From Adiantum capillus-veneris (taxonomy: Eukaryota > Streptophyta > Polypodiopsida > Polypodiales > Pteridaceae): a stretch of DNA of 64,000 nt. Positions 54,408 to 64,000 of this stretch are shown here, piece after piece. The notes under the pieces are model-generated. The model made no database searches. It was not told the DNA's origin and saw nothing but the letters and a program-made list of their open reading frames with translations. The number at the start of each line of letters is the position of its first letter. Within the stretch, counting starts at the first letter, position 1. The translations under genes and the position numbers were made by a program. The stretch lies in the NCBI GenBank assembly GCA_014529385.2, contig CM043966.1:43285037-43349036 (forward strand), given 5' to 3'.

Positions 54408-55530
54408 TGGAGCAAGGGATTGCACTTATGTACATACACATGCATGGTGCATCGAATAAAGGATTGCCCATTTTCTAGAGCCAGGTGGTTATGTTGGGCC
54501 CACATGTGTACAGGTAGGACAACATGTACATAGTGCATCGATTTTCACTATCACCAATACCAGTATGTTTTTTCTACAATAATGAGGAGTTTATAGCACG
54601 TAAAACTTCTCAAGGAAGCTATCCGCGGGCCGACGACATGAGGTAAGCAGGTGCGTCAGATGGCATCGAGTGGCGTCAGGAGGCTGAACGGGGTCAATAT
54701 TTGCACGTGGATGAATACAGACACAAAGTGGTGTTTTCTTGTGAGAGTTATGCAGAAAGGTCATCATTAGGACCACTTTTTGGGGCCACTTCACGTGGTG
54801 GTGAGATGCATTATTGGAAAAAAGCTGAGTGCCAGGTGTGCGAATGATGCAAAAAGGTGACAACTATGCACTGCGAGGTCAGTTTTTGGCCTGTTCGGGG
54901 TCCGTTTGAGGTCATCTAAAAGGCCAAGGGTGCCCAAGTAATAAAGCTAAGTGTGGGAACTGAAAAAACAGAGAGGAGACCAGAAAAAATGTGGAGAAGA
55001 GAGGAGGAACAACCGCAGGTGTGTTTTTTGGGTTTTTGGAGCCTGTTTTGGCCGTAAACTGCTCATCCGAGGTCGGATTTGAGCACTTTGACATTGTAGA
55101 CTAGGTTTTGGGCCGTTCCGGACGCGATGGCGCTGTCCATTTTGCCAAATTCCTCACTCTTTTTCTGCTGTTTTTCTGTGTAAGTTTCTCCTATGAGCGA
55201 CGTTTCTGCTCCAGTTTGTGATTATATCTGGCTTATTTTACCCATATTGTGTGAGCTATTTGCCCCATTGGTGTTGGCCCAAGCTCAATTGTATCTAAAC
55301 ATCAGAAATTCTCCTCTTTTGAGATGAGTTTTTTGGGTGTGTGTGTGTGTGTGTCTGTGTGGAGTGGGCAAGTGGATAGTCTCTCTCCTCTCACTCCAGA
55401 GGTGTGTTCCCTGTCTCGGCCAGGTGTGTTGTGTAAGCCGAGTGGTGCCCCATAGTGTGTGTGTGTATCTTCCCAAGAGTGTGTGTCGGGTCGTTATAGA
55501 GGCGCTGTGTGTGTTTTCATCCCGCTCACA
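54408..55530 (+). repeat. 5' LTR of the Tat-lineage element
   Basis: TGGAGCAAGGGATTGCACTT to TCCCGCTCACA; matches 61966-63091. A (GT)n tract lies at 55337-55356. The true start may lie a few bases upstream since a TTTTTT run is also shared. Confidence 0.9.
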
Positions 55531-55535
55531 TTCTT

Positions 55536-55553
55536 TTGGCGCCCCCACGGAGG
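55536..55553 (+). other. Primer-binding site of the Tat-lineage element (tRNA not assigned)
   Basis: TTGGCGCCCCCACGG, six bases after the LTR. The start TGGCGCC is shared with primer sites of other Tat elements that use tRNA-Asp; the rest does not settle the tRNA. Confidence 0.55.
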
Positions 55554-56514
55554 ATCTTCTTCGAGTACCTTCTGCTTCGAGCTTCGAGCTTCGGGATTAC
55601 AGGTTGCAGGTTGCAGATTATAGGTTACAGGGACAGGTGATTCACACAGGTACAGGTAGCTGGAGTACAGTGATATACTAGCAGTGATGTCACTTGCAGT
55701 TGTTGTGGGTATGCATGACTTGGCGCCTATTTGAGCGCATTGTCTGCTGGATTGTACGTTACTTGTGGAAACTGCCATTGTACGCATTTGTGGAGCCATA
55801 CTTGGTTGTATTTGGCAGTCCTAGCCATTTTTGAGACTTGGTCTGGAAGATAGCCATTTCTGAGACTTGACTATATGCGCTTTGCATTAGCCTTCGTGTG
55901 AGGGTCGATAGCGTGAGGTTTTTATTGAGCTGGGGGATTCTCAAATGTGGAGATCCTTTCGGTGATACAGGTAGCTGGAGCACCCTTTTTGTGACCTCGC
56001 CATAGGCTATGTACTAGTGAGTCCTACTTGATGCTCGGGTTCTATTGTTGAGAGTTTATGCATACATAGACAGTCTATATTTTGGGTTCCTACTGCTCTA
56101 CTTCTGGGGAAACTCTGTCGAAATTTTCCCAAGTTATGATGGCTGGTTTTTTGGTATTTTGAGCCATTTATGCTGTTATGCTGCTGAAATTTTGGCAAAA
56201 TCAGAGGTTGAGTCAGGTGTGCCTTCTTGGGAGCTTCATGGTTGGCTTTAATGGATGATCAAAATGGCCCTCAGTTCACTCCTTTTCATTTAACTCAAAG
56301 AATTCAGATTAATGTTCATGTGTCCAGGAAGATCTTTTTCCAGCAGCGTATAGTCTTTATGTTTGGGCCAAGAAGATTGAGAGAGATCTTGGAATGTCCT
56401 TTGCCTGTTGTAATTCCAATGATCAACTATGAAAACTCATTTGATGTGCATGTGTTTGTCCTTATCTAAAGCTGAGCTCCATTGAAGTTTCTAGGGATTG
56501 GGTAGTGAAAAGTT
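55554..56514 (+). other. Leader region of the Tat-lineage element
   Basis: Between the primer site and gag. It has short repeats (CAGGTTGCAG, CAGGTAGCTGGAG) near 55595-55665 and again near 55966, and an 80-codon open frame at 56227-56469. Confidence 0.6.
56227..56469 (+). CDS. Unidentified 80-codon ORF between LTR and gag
   Basis: Starts MGASWLALMDDQNGPQF and has FFQQRIVFMFGPRRLREI and INYENSFDVHVFVLI. I do not recognise a family. It sits in the leader upstream of gag, in the sense strand. It could be a captured host fragment, an extra element ORF or chance. Not supported beyond the open frame. Confidence 0.25.
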   Translation: MGASWLALMDDQNGPQFTPFHLTQRIQINVHVSRKIFFQQRIVFMFGPRRLREILECPLPVVIPMINYENSFDVHVFVLI

Positions 56515-57729
56515 TTGGGTTCTTGCACGTGTGTTCGAAGGGGTTCTCAAAGCATCATAATTTGGGTAGCCATGGCTTTCTCTTATCCCGAGTTTCATGG
56601 AAGAAGTGATGAAGATGTGGAAGAATTTTTGGAAAAGATGGAGGTTGCTTGCATTAGCAACCAGATTCATGACCCTACGCAAATGTTACGTCTTCTCCAA
56701 ATTTTTTTGAAGAGTGATGCACGAGTTTGGTCTAAAGCATTTGAAGAGGAGTTGCGTGTGGCTGATCCACCTGTAAGGTTGAGTTGGGACAATCTACGAC
56801 ATGGGTTGGAAGTGGAGTTTGTGAAGATAGAAGATCCTGACAAGGTGTGGCAAGAAGTACAGGCTTTGGTGCAAAAGGAAGGTGAGCCAGTAGATGCGTA
56901 CATACGTAAGTTTTCATTGGCATGGGAGCGAATGTGCAAGGCTTTAGCACCACAGGTACCCCCGCCTGACATGATGAAGAAGGACAAGTTCTTGGCTGGT
57001 CTTTGGGAGAATATACGTTGGAGAGTGGAGCTAAAGAAGCCTAGGACATATGAGGATGCACTAGAGGTAGCAAGGAACAAAGAGTGGAAGCTCAGGAAAA
57101 TGATCCAGTTAAGGGTGGAGTCTTTGCCAATGAGGTCTGAATTTCAGCCTATAGAGTCTTTACAAGGGCGCATGTCAGGGGTTCATCATGAACCAGTAGT
57201 TCCTGTTACTACTCAGGTTATGCCAGCAGTGGTCACTACAACAGTGCAAGATGATGGGCTAAGGCAAGATATGAGGCAAATGGTAGATTTGATGAAGAAT
57301 CTCAGCCTAAACATGCTAGGTCAAGTGGAAAATAATCGAGGTCGAGGGAGGTTTGCAAATCAGCAAGAAGGTGAAGAAAGGCCTAGGAATGGTGTTGGAC
57401 AAAGCAATGGTAGGTTTTGGAGGCAGACGCCCACATGTTATAATTGTGGAGAGTTGGGTCACATCAGCCCGCAATGTGATAAGCCACCAAGGATGGGGGG
57501 AGACATGTATCCATTGCCAAGACAGGTGCTAACTAGGTCAAATGATTATGGCATCGAAATTAAGGGAGACGAAGGAACCAGTGGACTGACCCAGGAGGAA
57601 AAGGGAAAGACAAAAGTGCTAAGTGTAGTCACCTTGGAGAAGGCATCAAAGCTAGAGGATACATTAGTGATGCCTATTGGGAAGAGGACCACAGAGGATA
57701 AGGAAGGAAGAAAGTGCCCCAGGTCCTAG
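56515..57729 (+). pseudogene. Gag of the Tat-lineage element
   Basis: The likely natural start is the ATG at 56572 (context AGCCATGGC), giving MAFSYPEFHGRSDEDVEEF, the start of a retrotransposon gag domain. RLLQIFLKSDARVWSKAF and EGEPVDAYIRKFSLAWERM follow, and a CCHC zinc knuckle CYNCGELGHISPQC lies at about residue 308 (counted from 56515). The frame ends at 57729 and is taken over by another (57730-57895, basic), so gag-protease is frameshifted. Confidence 0.85.
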
Positions 57730-57904
57730 TAAGAAGAAAGGAAAGAGCCATGAAGGCGAGGATGTCAAGGCCAAGAGGAAAAGGAGAGCTCGTCGAAAGT
57801 TTCATGTTTCAGATTTTCCACTAGGGGATGGGCAATTAAGCTATGACTTGAAGGAGGATCTAACAAGCAGGAAGGCAGATGTTACTTTTGGGTAGCTTAT
57901 AGAG
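57730..57904 (+). pseudogene. Basic linker between gag and protease (shifted frame)
   Basis: The frame with KAKRKRRARRKFHVSDFPLG and LKEDLTSRKADVTFG continues from gag to a stop near 57895. It lies just before the protease frame. Confidence 0.6.
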
Positions 57905-59521
57905 ATGGTGCCTAAGCTAAAGCGACAGTGGAAGAGGATGGTTAACCCAATGGAGAAAGAGCCACAGAGAGGTTCAGTGAAGGTGTTGGCAATGGACGAG
58001 CTACCAGATATTTGTCCAATAGTAGATGTGTGGCATAATAGGAAAAATTTGGGACAAGGTTATGTGGATGGCGGAGCCCAAATATGCGTCATAACACACT
58101 CATGCGTTGAGAAGATGGGTCTCACAGTGGCTGGGGTGTCAGGTTTTCGGATCAGATTGGCAAACCATCAAAAAGTAAAATACTTAGGTGTTGTAAAGAG
58201 CTTAGAACTGGAGGCATATGATGCAAAGGCAGTGGTTGATTTTCATGTGATGCCAGCAGGGTTGGGAGCATATCCTATTATACTGGGAAGACCATGGTTA
58301 CGTGCAGTGGGAGCTGTTCAAGATTGGCGACATGGTACGATTAGCCTCTATGGAAAGACAGTTACCAAGAAGCTTTATAATATGGACACAAGGAAACGAT
58401 TAGAGGAACTTTATGAAGATGAGGATGAGTCTAGTGATGAAGACTCTTCCACGGTGACAGATGAGGACAGTGATAGCACTACCAGCAGTGATGAGGATGC
58501 TGATGTTGCATTTCTTTTGATGGATAAAGAAATCCAGGAGTGTGGTTTAGTCGCATTTGCGAAGGAAGTTGAAGATGAAAGTGAAGGGCCTTATGAAGTG
58601 ATTGAAGGGCTGATGCAAACCAAAGTTGAGTTGTCAAAGAAGCAGGAATTAATGACGCAAATGATTAGTGGAGACCTCTCAGCTATGGAGAAGGATATAT
58701 TTTTGCATATGCTGGCTAGTTTTCCTGATTTGTTCATTACTTCATATGAAGAGATCAGAGGGTTCAAGGGTGAAGAGATGCATATAGAGCTGAAAGAAGG
58801 TGCTAAGCCAGTGCGGCAAAGGCTAAGAAGGATGGGTCAAGAGCAAATGGAAGCCTTGCGGGTAGAGGTGGACAAGTTATTGAAGGCAGGGTTCATAGTT
58901 CCAGTGGAGACCACAGAATGGGTGAGTCCAGTTGTAGTCAGTCCAAAGAAGGATGGGAAGTGGAGAATTTGTGTGGATTTTAAACCCTTAAACGCAGCCA
59001 CTAAGAAGAACCCATATCCTCTTCCATTCATGGATCAGATCTTGGATTCAGTGGCAGGTTATGAGAGGTACAATGTGTGTGATGGTTTTTCAAGCTATTT
59101 TCAATTGAAGATTGCTCTTAAAGACCGCACAAAGACAACTTTCATTACGCCATGGGGCTGCTATTGCTACACAGTGTTGCCGTTTGGGTTGTCAAATGGA
59201 CCATCTTTCTATCAAGAGAGAGCGAATTGGGTGTTGGGACCATTCATTGGTAGTTGTGTTAAAGCTTTTATGGATGACTTCTGTGTTTATAGCAGTAGGG
59301 CTGAACACCATGAGAAGCTACAGATGGCATTGGCTCGATATGATGAATGTGGAGGACAACTAAATCCAAAGAAATGCCATCTAGCACAGCCAAGGGTGAA
59401 GTTATTGGGCCACATGGTGTCAGAAAATGGCATTGAGGCTGATCCAGACAAGGTTAAGTCTATTATTCTTCTTCCATCACCTACGAGTACGAAGCAATTG
59501 GCAACCTTTATACACAAGTGA
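57905..59521 (+). pseudogene. Protease and reverse transcriptase of the Tat-lineage element
   Basis: Protease: GYVDGGAQICVITHSCVEKM near residue 53, with D-G-G for the usual D-S/T-G, and PIILGRPWLRAVGAV. An acidic Asp/Glu/Ser stretch follows (about 172-200). RT: VVVSPKKDGKWRICVDFKPL, DGFSSYFQLKI, LPFGLSNGPSFYQERA and the catalytic VKAFMDDFCVYSS (Met-Asp-Asp) near residue 455. The frame stops at 59519-59521; RNase H continues in the overlapping frame from 59518. Confidence 0.9.
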
Positions 59522-61134
59522 AGTACATGGCACGGTTTATTCCATTGTCTTCGCAGCTTCTTTATCCATTACAGCAAGTGGCAAGGCATGATCCATTGCA
59601 ATGGGATGACAAGTGTGAAGAAGTGTTTCAAGAGGTGAAAGAGGTGTTAGGGGGGTTGTCAGCCATGCAGGCTCCTCATTGGGAGAAATTTTTTTATGTA
59701 AATCCATCAGTAGGGGATGATGTCATTGGAGCCATGCTATTGCAAAAGGGGAAGGGCAGCCAATATATGAGGCCAGTGTATTGTGCAAGCCGAGTGAAGT
59801 TGGTAGCGGAGAGAAAGTTATCGGAAGTAGAGCTAGTGATGGCCAGTGTAATATTTGCTTGTCGACGATTTCGTCATTACTTGCTACCACGGCCTTTTGT
59901 TTTCTTGACGAGTTATGCTTTTTTGCCACAGTTAATTAATGGTACTAGCATGTCAAATGTGGTGAAGAAATGGGTAATTGAGCTGCAAGAGTTTGAGTTC
60001 TCTTTTCTAGTGGAAGATAGTACAAGGGCTACCCTAGCTGATTTGTTGACCTACAAGGAGAATCCCCTTATTGTTAAGGAAGAGGTGGTGAGAAAGGTAG
60101 TTGAAGGAGTGCCACATATCAGCAATGCACATGTGTTGTTCTTTGATGGTTCATACAGAAAGAGCCACGATGCAGCTTCAGGGGGTATAGCACTTTATGA
60201 TCCAGAGGGTATGCTAGTATGCAAGAGAGGGTTCAAATTGGATGCTCATAGTAACAATGAGGCTGAATATGCTACTCTGGAATCCGGATTACACATTTGT
60301 TTGAAGCATGGGGTTCGAAGGTTGAGCATAAAAGGTGATGCCTTGTTAGTGGTGAAGCAAGTGCTGGGTGTGTGGAAGAGCAAGAACACCTCATTGAAGG
60401 AAATGTGCTTCAGAATTAAAGGCCTGTTAAAAAAGTTTGAAGCATGGATCATCAGACACATTGAACGTGCTCTAAATGGAGAGGCACATGAAGCAGCTCA
60501 AGGCATGATTGGGGAGCTATTCGTGTTGAGGACCACTTTACCTCTTTATCATGGCCGGGAAAGTTTGGCTCAAGAAGAGGAGTTTTTGCTAACAGGAATC
60601 ATTCCAAAGGAGATTCAGAAGTCTAAGAAGTATGGCTTTGTGCGTAGAGTACACAGGTACAAATTGATTGGTGATGTCTTATACATGAAAGGGGCTGATC
60701 TCGTGTTGAGACGTGTACCTTGGCGGGAGGAGCTTTACAGAGTGTTGGAAGAGAATCATGAAGGCCCATGTGGTGGCCATTTTTCTCTAAAGATCACCTT
60801 GCATAAGATTTTGCAAGAGGGGTATGTATGGCCTAGTTTGCACAAGGATGTTCACCATTGGTGTAGGTCTTGCAATAGGTGTCAAGCATTTGGGAAGAGA
60901 GTGTTGAAGCCAGAGCTACGAAAAACCATTATGGCGTTTGATGTGTTTGAAAAGTGGGGAATTGATGCAATAGGCCCGTTACCTATCACAAGCAGGGGCA
61001 AAAGCTATATCTTGACAGCAGTGGACTATCTCTCTAGATGGGCAGAGGCTATAGCAGTAAAACAGATCACTGCAAAGGATGTGGCAAAATTTGTGTATGA
61101 TGAAATATGTTGCAAGTTTGGGGTGCCATTATAG
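59518..61134 (+). pseudogene. RNase H, archaeal-type second RNase H and integrase start (Tat lineage)
   Basis: First comes the RT-linked RNase H (SVGDDVIGAMLLQ; YCASRVKLVAERKLSEVEL), then a second RNase H: FFDGSYRKSHDAASGG (Asp near 209), NNEAEYATLESGLH (Glu), SIKGDALLVVKQV (Asp near 274) and NGEAHEAAQG, where the usual final Asp is His (about 324). Integrase then starts with LEENHEGPCGGHFSLK, CRSCNRCQ and the first Asp in WGIDAIGPLPI. The frame ends at a TAG at 61132. The second RNase H is a hallmark of the Tat lineage and may process replication intermediates. Confidence 0.9.
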
Positions 61135-61923
61135 CTACTTTCAGATAAGGGGCCATGATTTAGAGCTAAAATGCTAGACTTCTTATGCACAAAGATGAAG
61201 ATTAGGCACCAACATACCACTCCTTATTACCCGCAGTGTAATGGCTTAAATGAAAGATTCAATGGTGAGTTGGTACAAATTCTTTCTAAAGTGACAGAGC
61301 ACCAAGGAAAGAATTGGGATTTGGAATTGCCTAGTGCATTATGGGCTTACCGTACTTCGGTGAAGACAGGTACAGGGTTTACTCCATTTCATTTGGTGTA
61401 TGGAAAGGAAGCACTATTGCCTGTGGAGGTAGAGTTGCCTGCGGTCAAGATGTTAGAGAAGTTGCTTGGGTCGCCTAGTGATGCATTCAAAGAGAGGCTC
61501 TTGCAGTTACAAGAGGTCCAGTTGGATAGGATGAGCGCATTGGAGCATTATGGGCAGATGCAGGATAAGGCTTTGGCAAAGATAAATGAAAAGGTTAAAA
61601 GTAAGGGTATCAAGAAACATGACTTGGTTTTGTGCTACAATAGTAAGCTGGAAAACACCTTCCAAAAGAAGTTTCAAATTAAGTGGGAAGGCCCTTTCAA
61701 GGTAGTGGAGTGTTTTCCAAATGGCACATATCAGCTGGCTAACCTGGATGGTGTTATACATAAGTCAAGGGTAAATGGGTTGCGTCTTAAATTGTATCAT
61801 GCTAGATTGATGATGGTGGAGCAAGATGAGCTGTCTGTGGATCAAGCAGTGTTGGTGAGGGATGAGGAGACCTGTGATGCGGCGAGTCTCATATCTCTCT
61901 TTGCTGCTGCTGATCATGAATGA
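61135..61923 (+). pseudogene. Integrase core and C-terminal part (Tat-lineage element)
   Basis: After the TAG the second Asp (LSDKGP) is read, followed by a TGA at about 61157. The open frame (61171-61923) begins MLDFLCTKMKIRHQHTTPYY and holds the catalytic Glu in NGLNERFNGELVQ. It continues through WAYRTSVKTGTGFTPFHLVY and KIKWEGPFKV-like C-terminal sequence to LISLFAAADHE. The two stops kill integrase; otherwise it is complete. Confidence 0.85.
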
Positions 61924-61930
61924 TCTAGCA

Positions 61931-61950
61931 GGCTAGGGGATGGGCAAATT
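61931..61950 (+). other. Candidate polypurine tract of the Tat-lineage element
   Basis: GGCTAGGGGATGGGCAAATT lies 16 bases before the 3' LTR. Purine-rich but not a perfect tract. Confidence 0.4.
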
Positions 61951-61965
61951 ATGTCAGGAGTTTTT

Positions 61966-63091
61966 TGGAGCAAGGGATTTCACTTATGTACATACACATG
62001 CATGGTGCATCGAATAAAGGATTGCCCATTTTCTAGACCCAGGTGGTTATGTGGGGCCCACATGTGTACAGGTAGGACAGCATGTACATACTGCATCGAT
62101 TTTCACTATCACCAGTACTAGTATGTTTTTTCTACAATAATGAGGAGTTTATAGTGCGTAAGACTTCTCGAGGAAGCTATCCGCGGGCCGACGACATGAG
62201 GTAAGCAGGTGCGTCAGATGGCATCGAGTGGCGTCAGGAGGCCGAACGGGGTCAATATTTGCACGTGGATGAATACAGACACAAAGTGGTGTTTACTTGT
62301 GAGAGTTATGCAGAAAGGTCATCATTAGGATCACTTTTTGGGGCCACTTCACGTGGTGGCGAGATGCATTATTGGAAAAAAGCTGAGTGCCAGGTGTGCG
62401 AATGATGCAAAAAGGTGACAACTATGCACTGCGAGGTCAGTTTTTGGCCTGTTCGGGGTCCGTTTGAGGTCATCTAAAAGGCCAAGGGTGCCCAAGTAAT
62501 AAAGCTAAGTGTGGGAACTGAAAAAACAGAGAGGAGACCAGAAAAAACATGGAGAAGAGAGGAGGAACAACCGCAGGTGTGTTTTTTGGGTTTTTGGAGC
62601 CTGTTTTGGCCGTAAACTGCTCATCCGAGGTCGGATTTGAGCACTTTGACATTGTAGACTGGGGTTTTGGGCCGTTCCGGACGCGATGGCGCTGTCCATT
62701 TTGCCAAATTCCTCACTCTTTTTCTGCTGTTTTTCTGTGTAAGTTTCTCCTATGAGCGAAGTTTCTGCTCCAATTTGTGATTATATCTGGCTTATTTTAC
62801 CCATATTGTGTGAGCTATTTGCCCCATTGGTGTTGGCCCAAGCTCAATTGTATCTAAACATCAGAAATTCTCCTCTTTTGAGCTGAGTTTTTTGGGTGTG
62901 TGTGTGTGTGTGTGTTTGTGTGGAGTGAGCAAGTGGATAGTCTCTCTCCTCTCACTCCAGAGGTGTGTTCCCTGTCTCGGCCAGGTGTGTTGTGTAAGCC
63001 GAGTGGTGCCCCATAGTGTGTGTGTGTATCTTCCCAAGAGTGTGTGTCGGGTCGTTATAGAGGCGCTGTGTGTGCTTTCATCCCGCTCACA
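61966..63091 (+). repeat. 3' LTR of the Tat-lineage element
   Basis: Matches 54408-55530, from TGGAGCAAGGGATTTCACTT to TCCCGCTCACA, with a slightly longer (GT)n tract (62896-62914). Confidence 0.9.
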
Positions 63092-63107
63092 ACGCTAGGT
63101 GATGAGA

Positions 63108-63140
<33 letters not shown>

Positions 63141-64000
63141 GGGGGGTGAGGGGCATACTTAGATGCACTCAACTATGCCAATTGGTAAACTCTACCTACA
63201 AGAATTGCTTCCTTTCTTCGGATTAACAAAAAAGAAAGAACTTTGAATATGTGCACAATGTTCTAAATGTTTTATTTTGCAATCCAATGACTATTGCTTT
63301 TTGGATGATACAAATGGCACTTACCACCGGGTGGCATGAACAGAAAGGAGTGGGTACTAGTAATCAAGGAGATGCGGGATGGTGTAGAATCTTCAAGACA
63401 AAGAGCAATGAACCAAGCCCAACTACAAAAAATTGGAGCAACACATCGAGGATCGGGAGGGAGGGATGCTTGAAAGACCCACTATGTAAGTATTTATTGT
63501 TTAGCATTGATTGTAGTGTATTACATTAGCCAAGAAGAGTACAATAGCATGCAATGGAATGTTACAACAAAATGATGAAGAAGTAATGTTTCTAATCTTG
63601 GCCGTTTTAGTTGTACACCAACTTTACTAAAGTGTTTGAATGTCTTTGTGCTAACTAAAGCTTGTTTAGGAGAAGGGTGAAGAGGATGCAAGAAGGGGGG
63701 ATGAGGAGGATAAAAAATGCTCTACACTCAAGGTGAAGATGAGGAGAATGCATAGGATGTCATAGTTTTTGCACCATTTCTCTCTTTTGTGCACTCAATT
63801 ACATGAGATACAATATTTATGTCGCTTTTGAAAGTGTGTGTGTGCGTGTGTGTATATGATTGTTTGTTTTTCAAAGTGTATTCAAAGTCTTAGCTTTGTT
63901 TATTCCAACTTGTCTTAAGGATGCATACAAAAATTGGCGTGCATATGCAAAAAAACCAGTCACCAAGTGACTAGTTTTTGTGGCAAAGAGTTTCTTTTGC
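63092..64000. other. No gene recognised; G homopolymer
   Basis: A 30-base G run at 63109-63138 starts 17 bases after the LTR. The rest is A/T-rich with a short (GT)n tract near 63835; the open frame at 63251-63529 has no recognisable domain. Confidence 0.5.

Larger units (their letters stand above)
54408..63091 (+). mobile_element. Ty3/gypsy Tat-lineage retrotransposon, full length, young but broken
   Basis: The element has LTRs of 1123 and 1126 bp (about 25 differences by eye, about 98% identity), a TGGCGCC-type primer site, gag, protease, RT, an RNase H, a second archaeal-type RNase H, and integrase. The second RNase H is a known mark of the plant Tat lineage. The gag/protease frame, the RT/RNase H junction and the integrase carry frame breaks or stops, so it looks inactive. 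No clear target duplication was found. Confidence 0.9.

Noticed and set aside
54398-63096. Target-site duplication of the Tat-lineage element
   Set aside because: The 5 bases before the left LTR (TACAG or TTTTT, depending on the start) do not match ACGCT after the right LTR.

Overview
The window looks like intergenic DNA from a large, repeat-rich vascular-plant nuclear genome. Nearly every recognisable piece is a transposable element or its remains: Ty3/gypsy and Ty1/copia retrotransposons primed by plant initiator tRNA-Met (TGGTATCAGAGC primer sites), CACTA-type DNA transposon remnants, tRNA-derived SINE heads, MITE-like repeats and long microsatellites. The one intact host-like gene is an intronless PLS-class pentatricopeptide repeat (PPR) protein of 1096 codons. 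Its motif style (FLCILKACG, MYAKCG, HDQIL) resembles the expanded PPR families of ferns, so I infer a fern, probably homosporous; this is inference and not proven.

Layout. 1-3475: minus-strand Ty3/gypsy element A with its 5' LTR; gag is fused to reverse transcriptase by an internal deletion. 3611-5850: plus-strand gypsy remnant B (LTR, primer site, gag, protease). About 6360-8511: older gag remnant C. 9140-10925: antisense copia gag split by a 1515-bp solo LTR of the element A family with perfect 5-bp target duplications. 10926-16370: decayed DNA with a copia gag remnant, a GA microsatellite and MITE-like copies. 16373-17095 (minus): TFIIS N-domain/MED26-like gene or retrocopy. 18710-24281: a complete but decayed Ty1/copia element sitting at the centre of an older inverted repeat. 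26011-28045: CACTA-like terminus plus a degenerate multi-exon transposase-like gene. 28250-29425: microsatellites around an LTR-like sequence. 31584-32594: gypsy integrase fragment. 32740-34455: CACTA TNP2-like remnant (DUF4218/DUF4216-like regions). 34449-43131: a nearly full-length chromodomain gypsy element on the minus strand with about 1.55-kb LTRs. 43190-43720: decayed PPR copy. 44707-47997: intact PPR gene, flanked by copies of one MITE-like family. 49632-53100: decayed Tat-like gypsy on the minus strand, split by a large fold-back element (about 50624-52002) whose core is a 177-bp tandem array of palindromes. 53100-53660: degenerate TTAGGG-containing repeats. 54408-63091: young full-length Tat-lineage gypsy element (LTRs about 98% identical by eye) with the extra RNase H of that lineage. 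63092-64000: no gene recognised.

How parts relate. The retroelements are layered: solo LTR inside copia gag, copia inside an inverted repeat, gypsy D beside or inside the TNP2 remnant, fold-back inside a Tat-like pol. The Tat-lineage element is probably the youngest long insertion and the antisense copia gag fragments are among the oldest. No element shows a fully intact set of reading frames, so any present mobility would need proteins from elsewhere. The most unusual structures are the fold-back with the palindromic 177-bp core, the copia insertion at the symmetry point of an inverted repeat, and the primer-site-length duplication outside the 3' LTR of element D.
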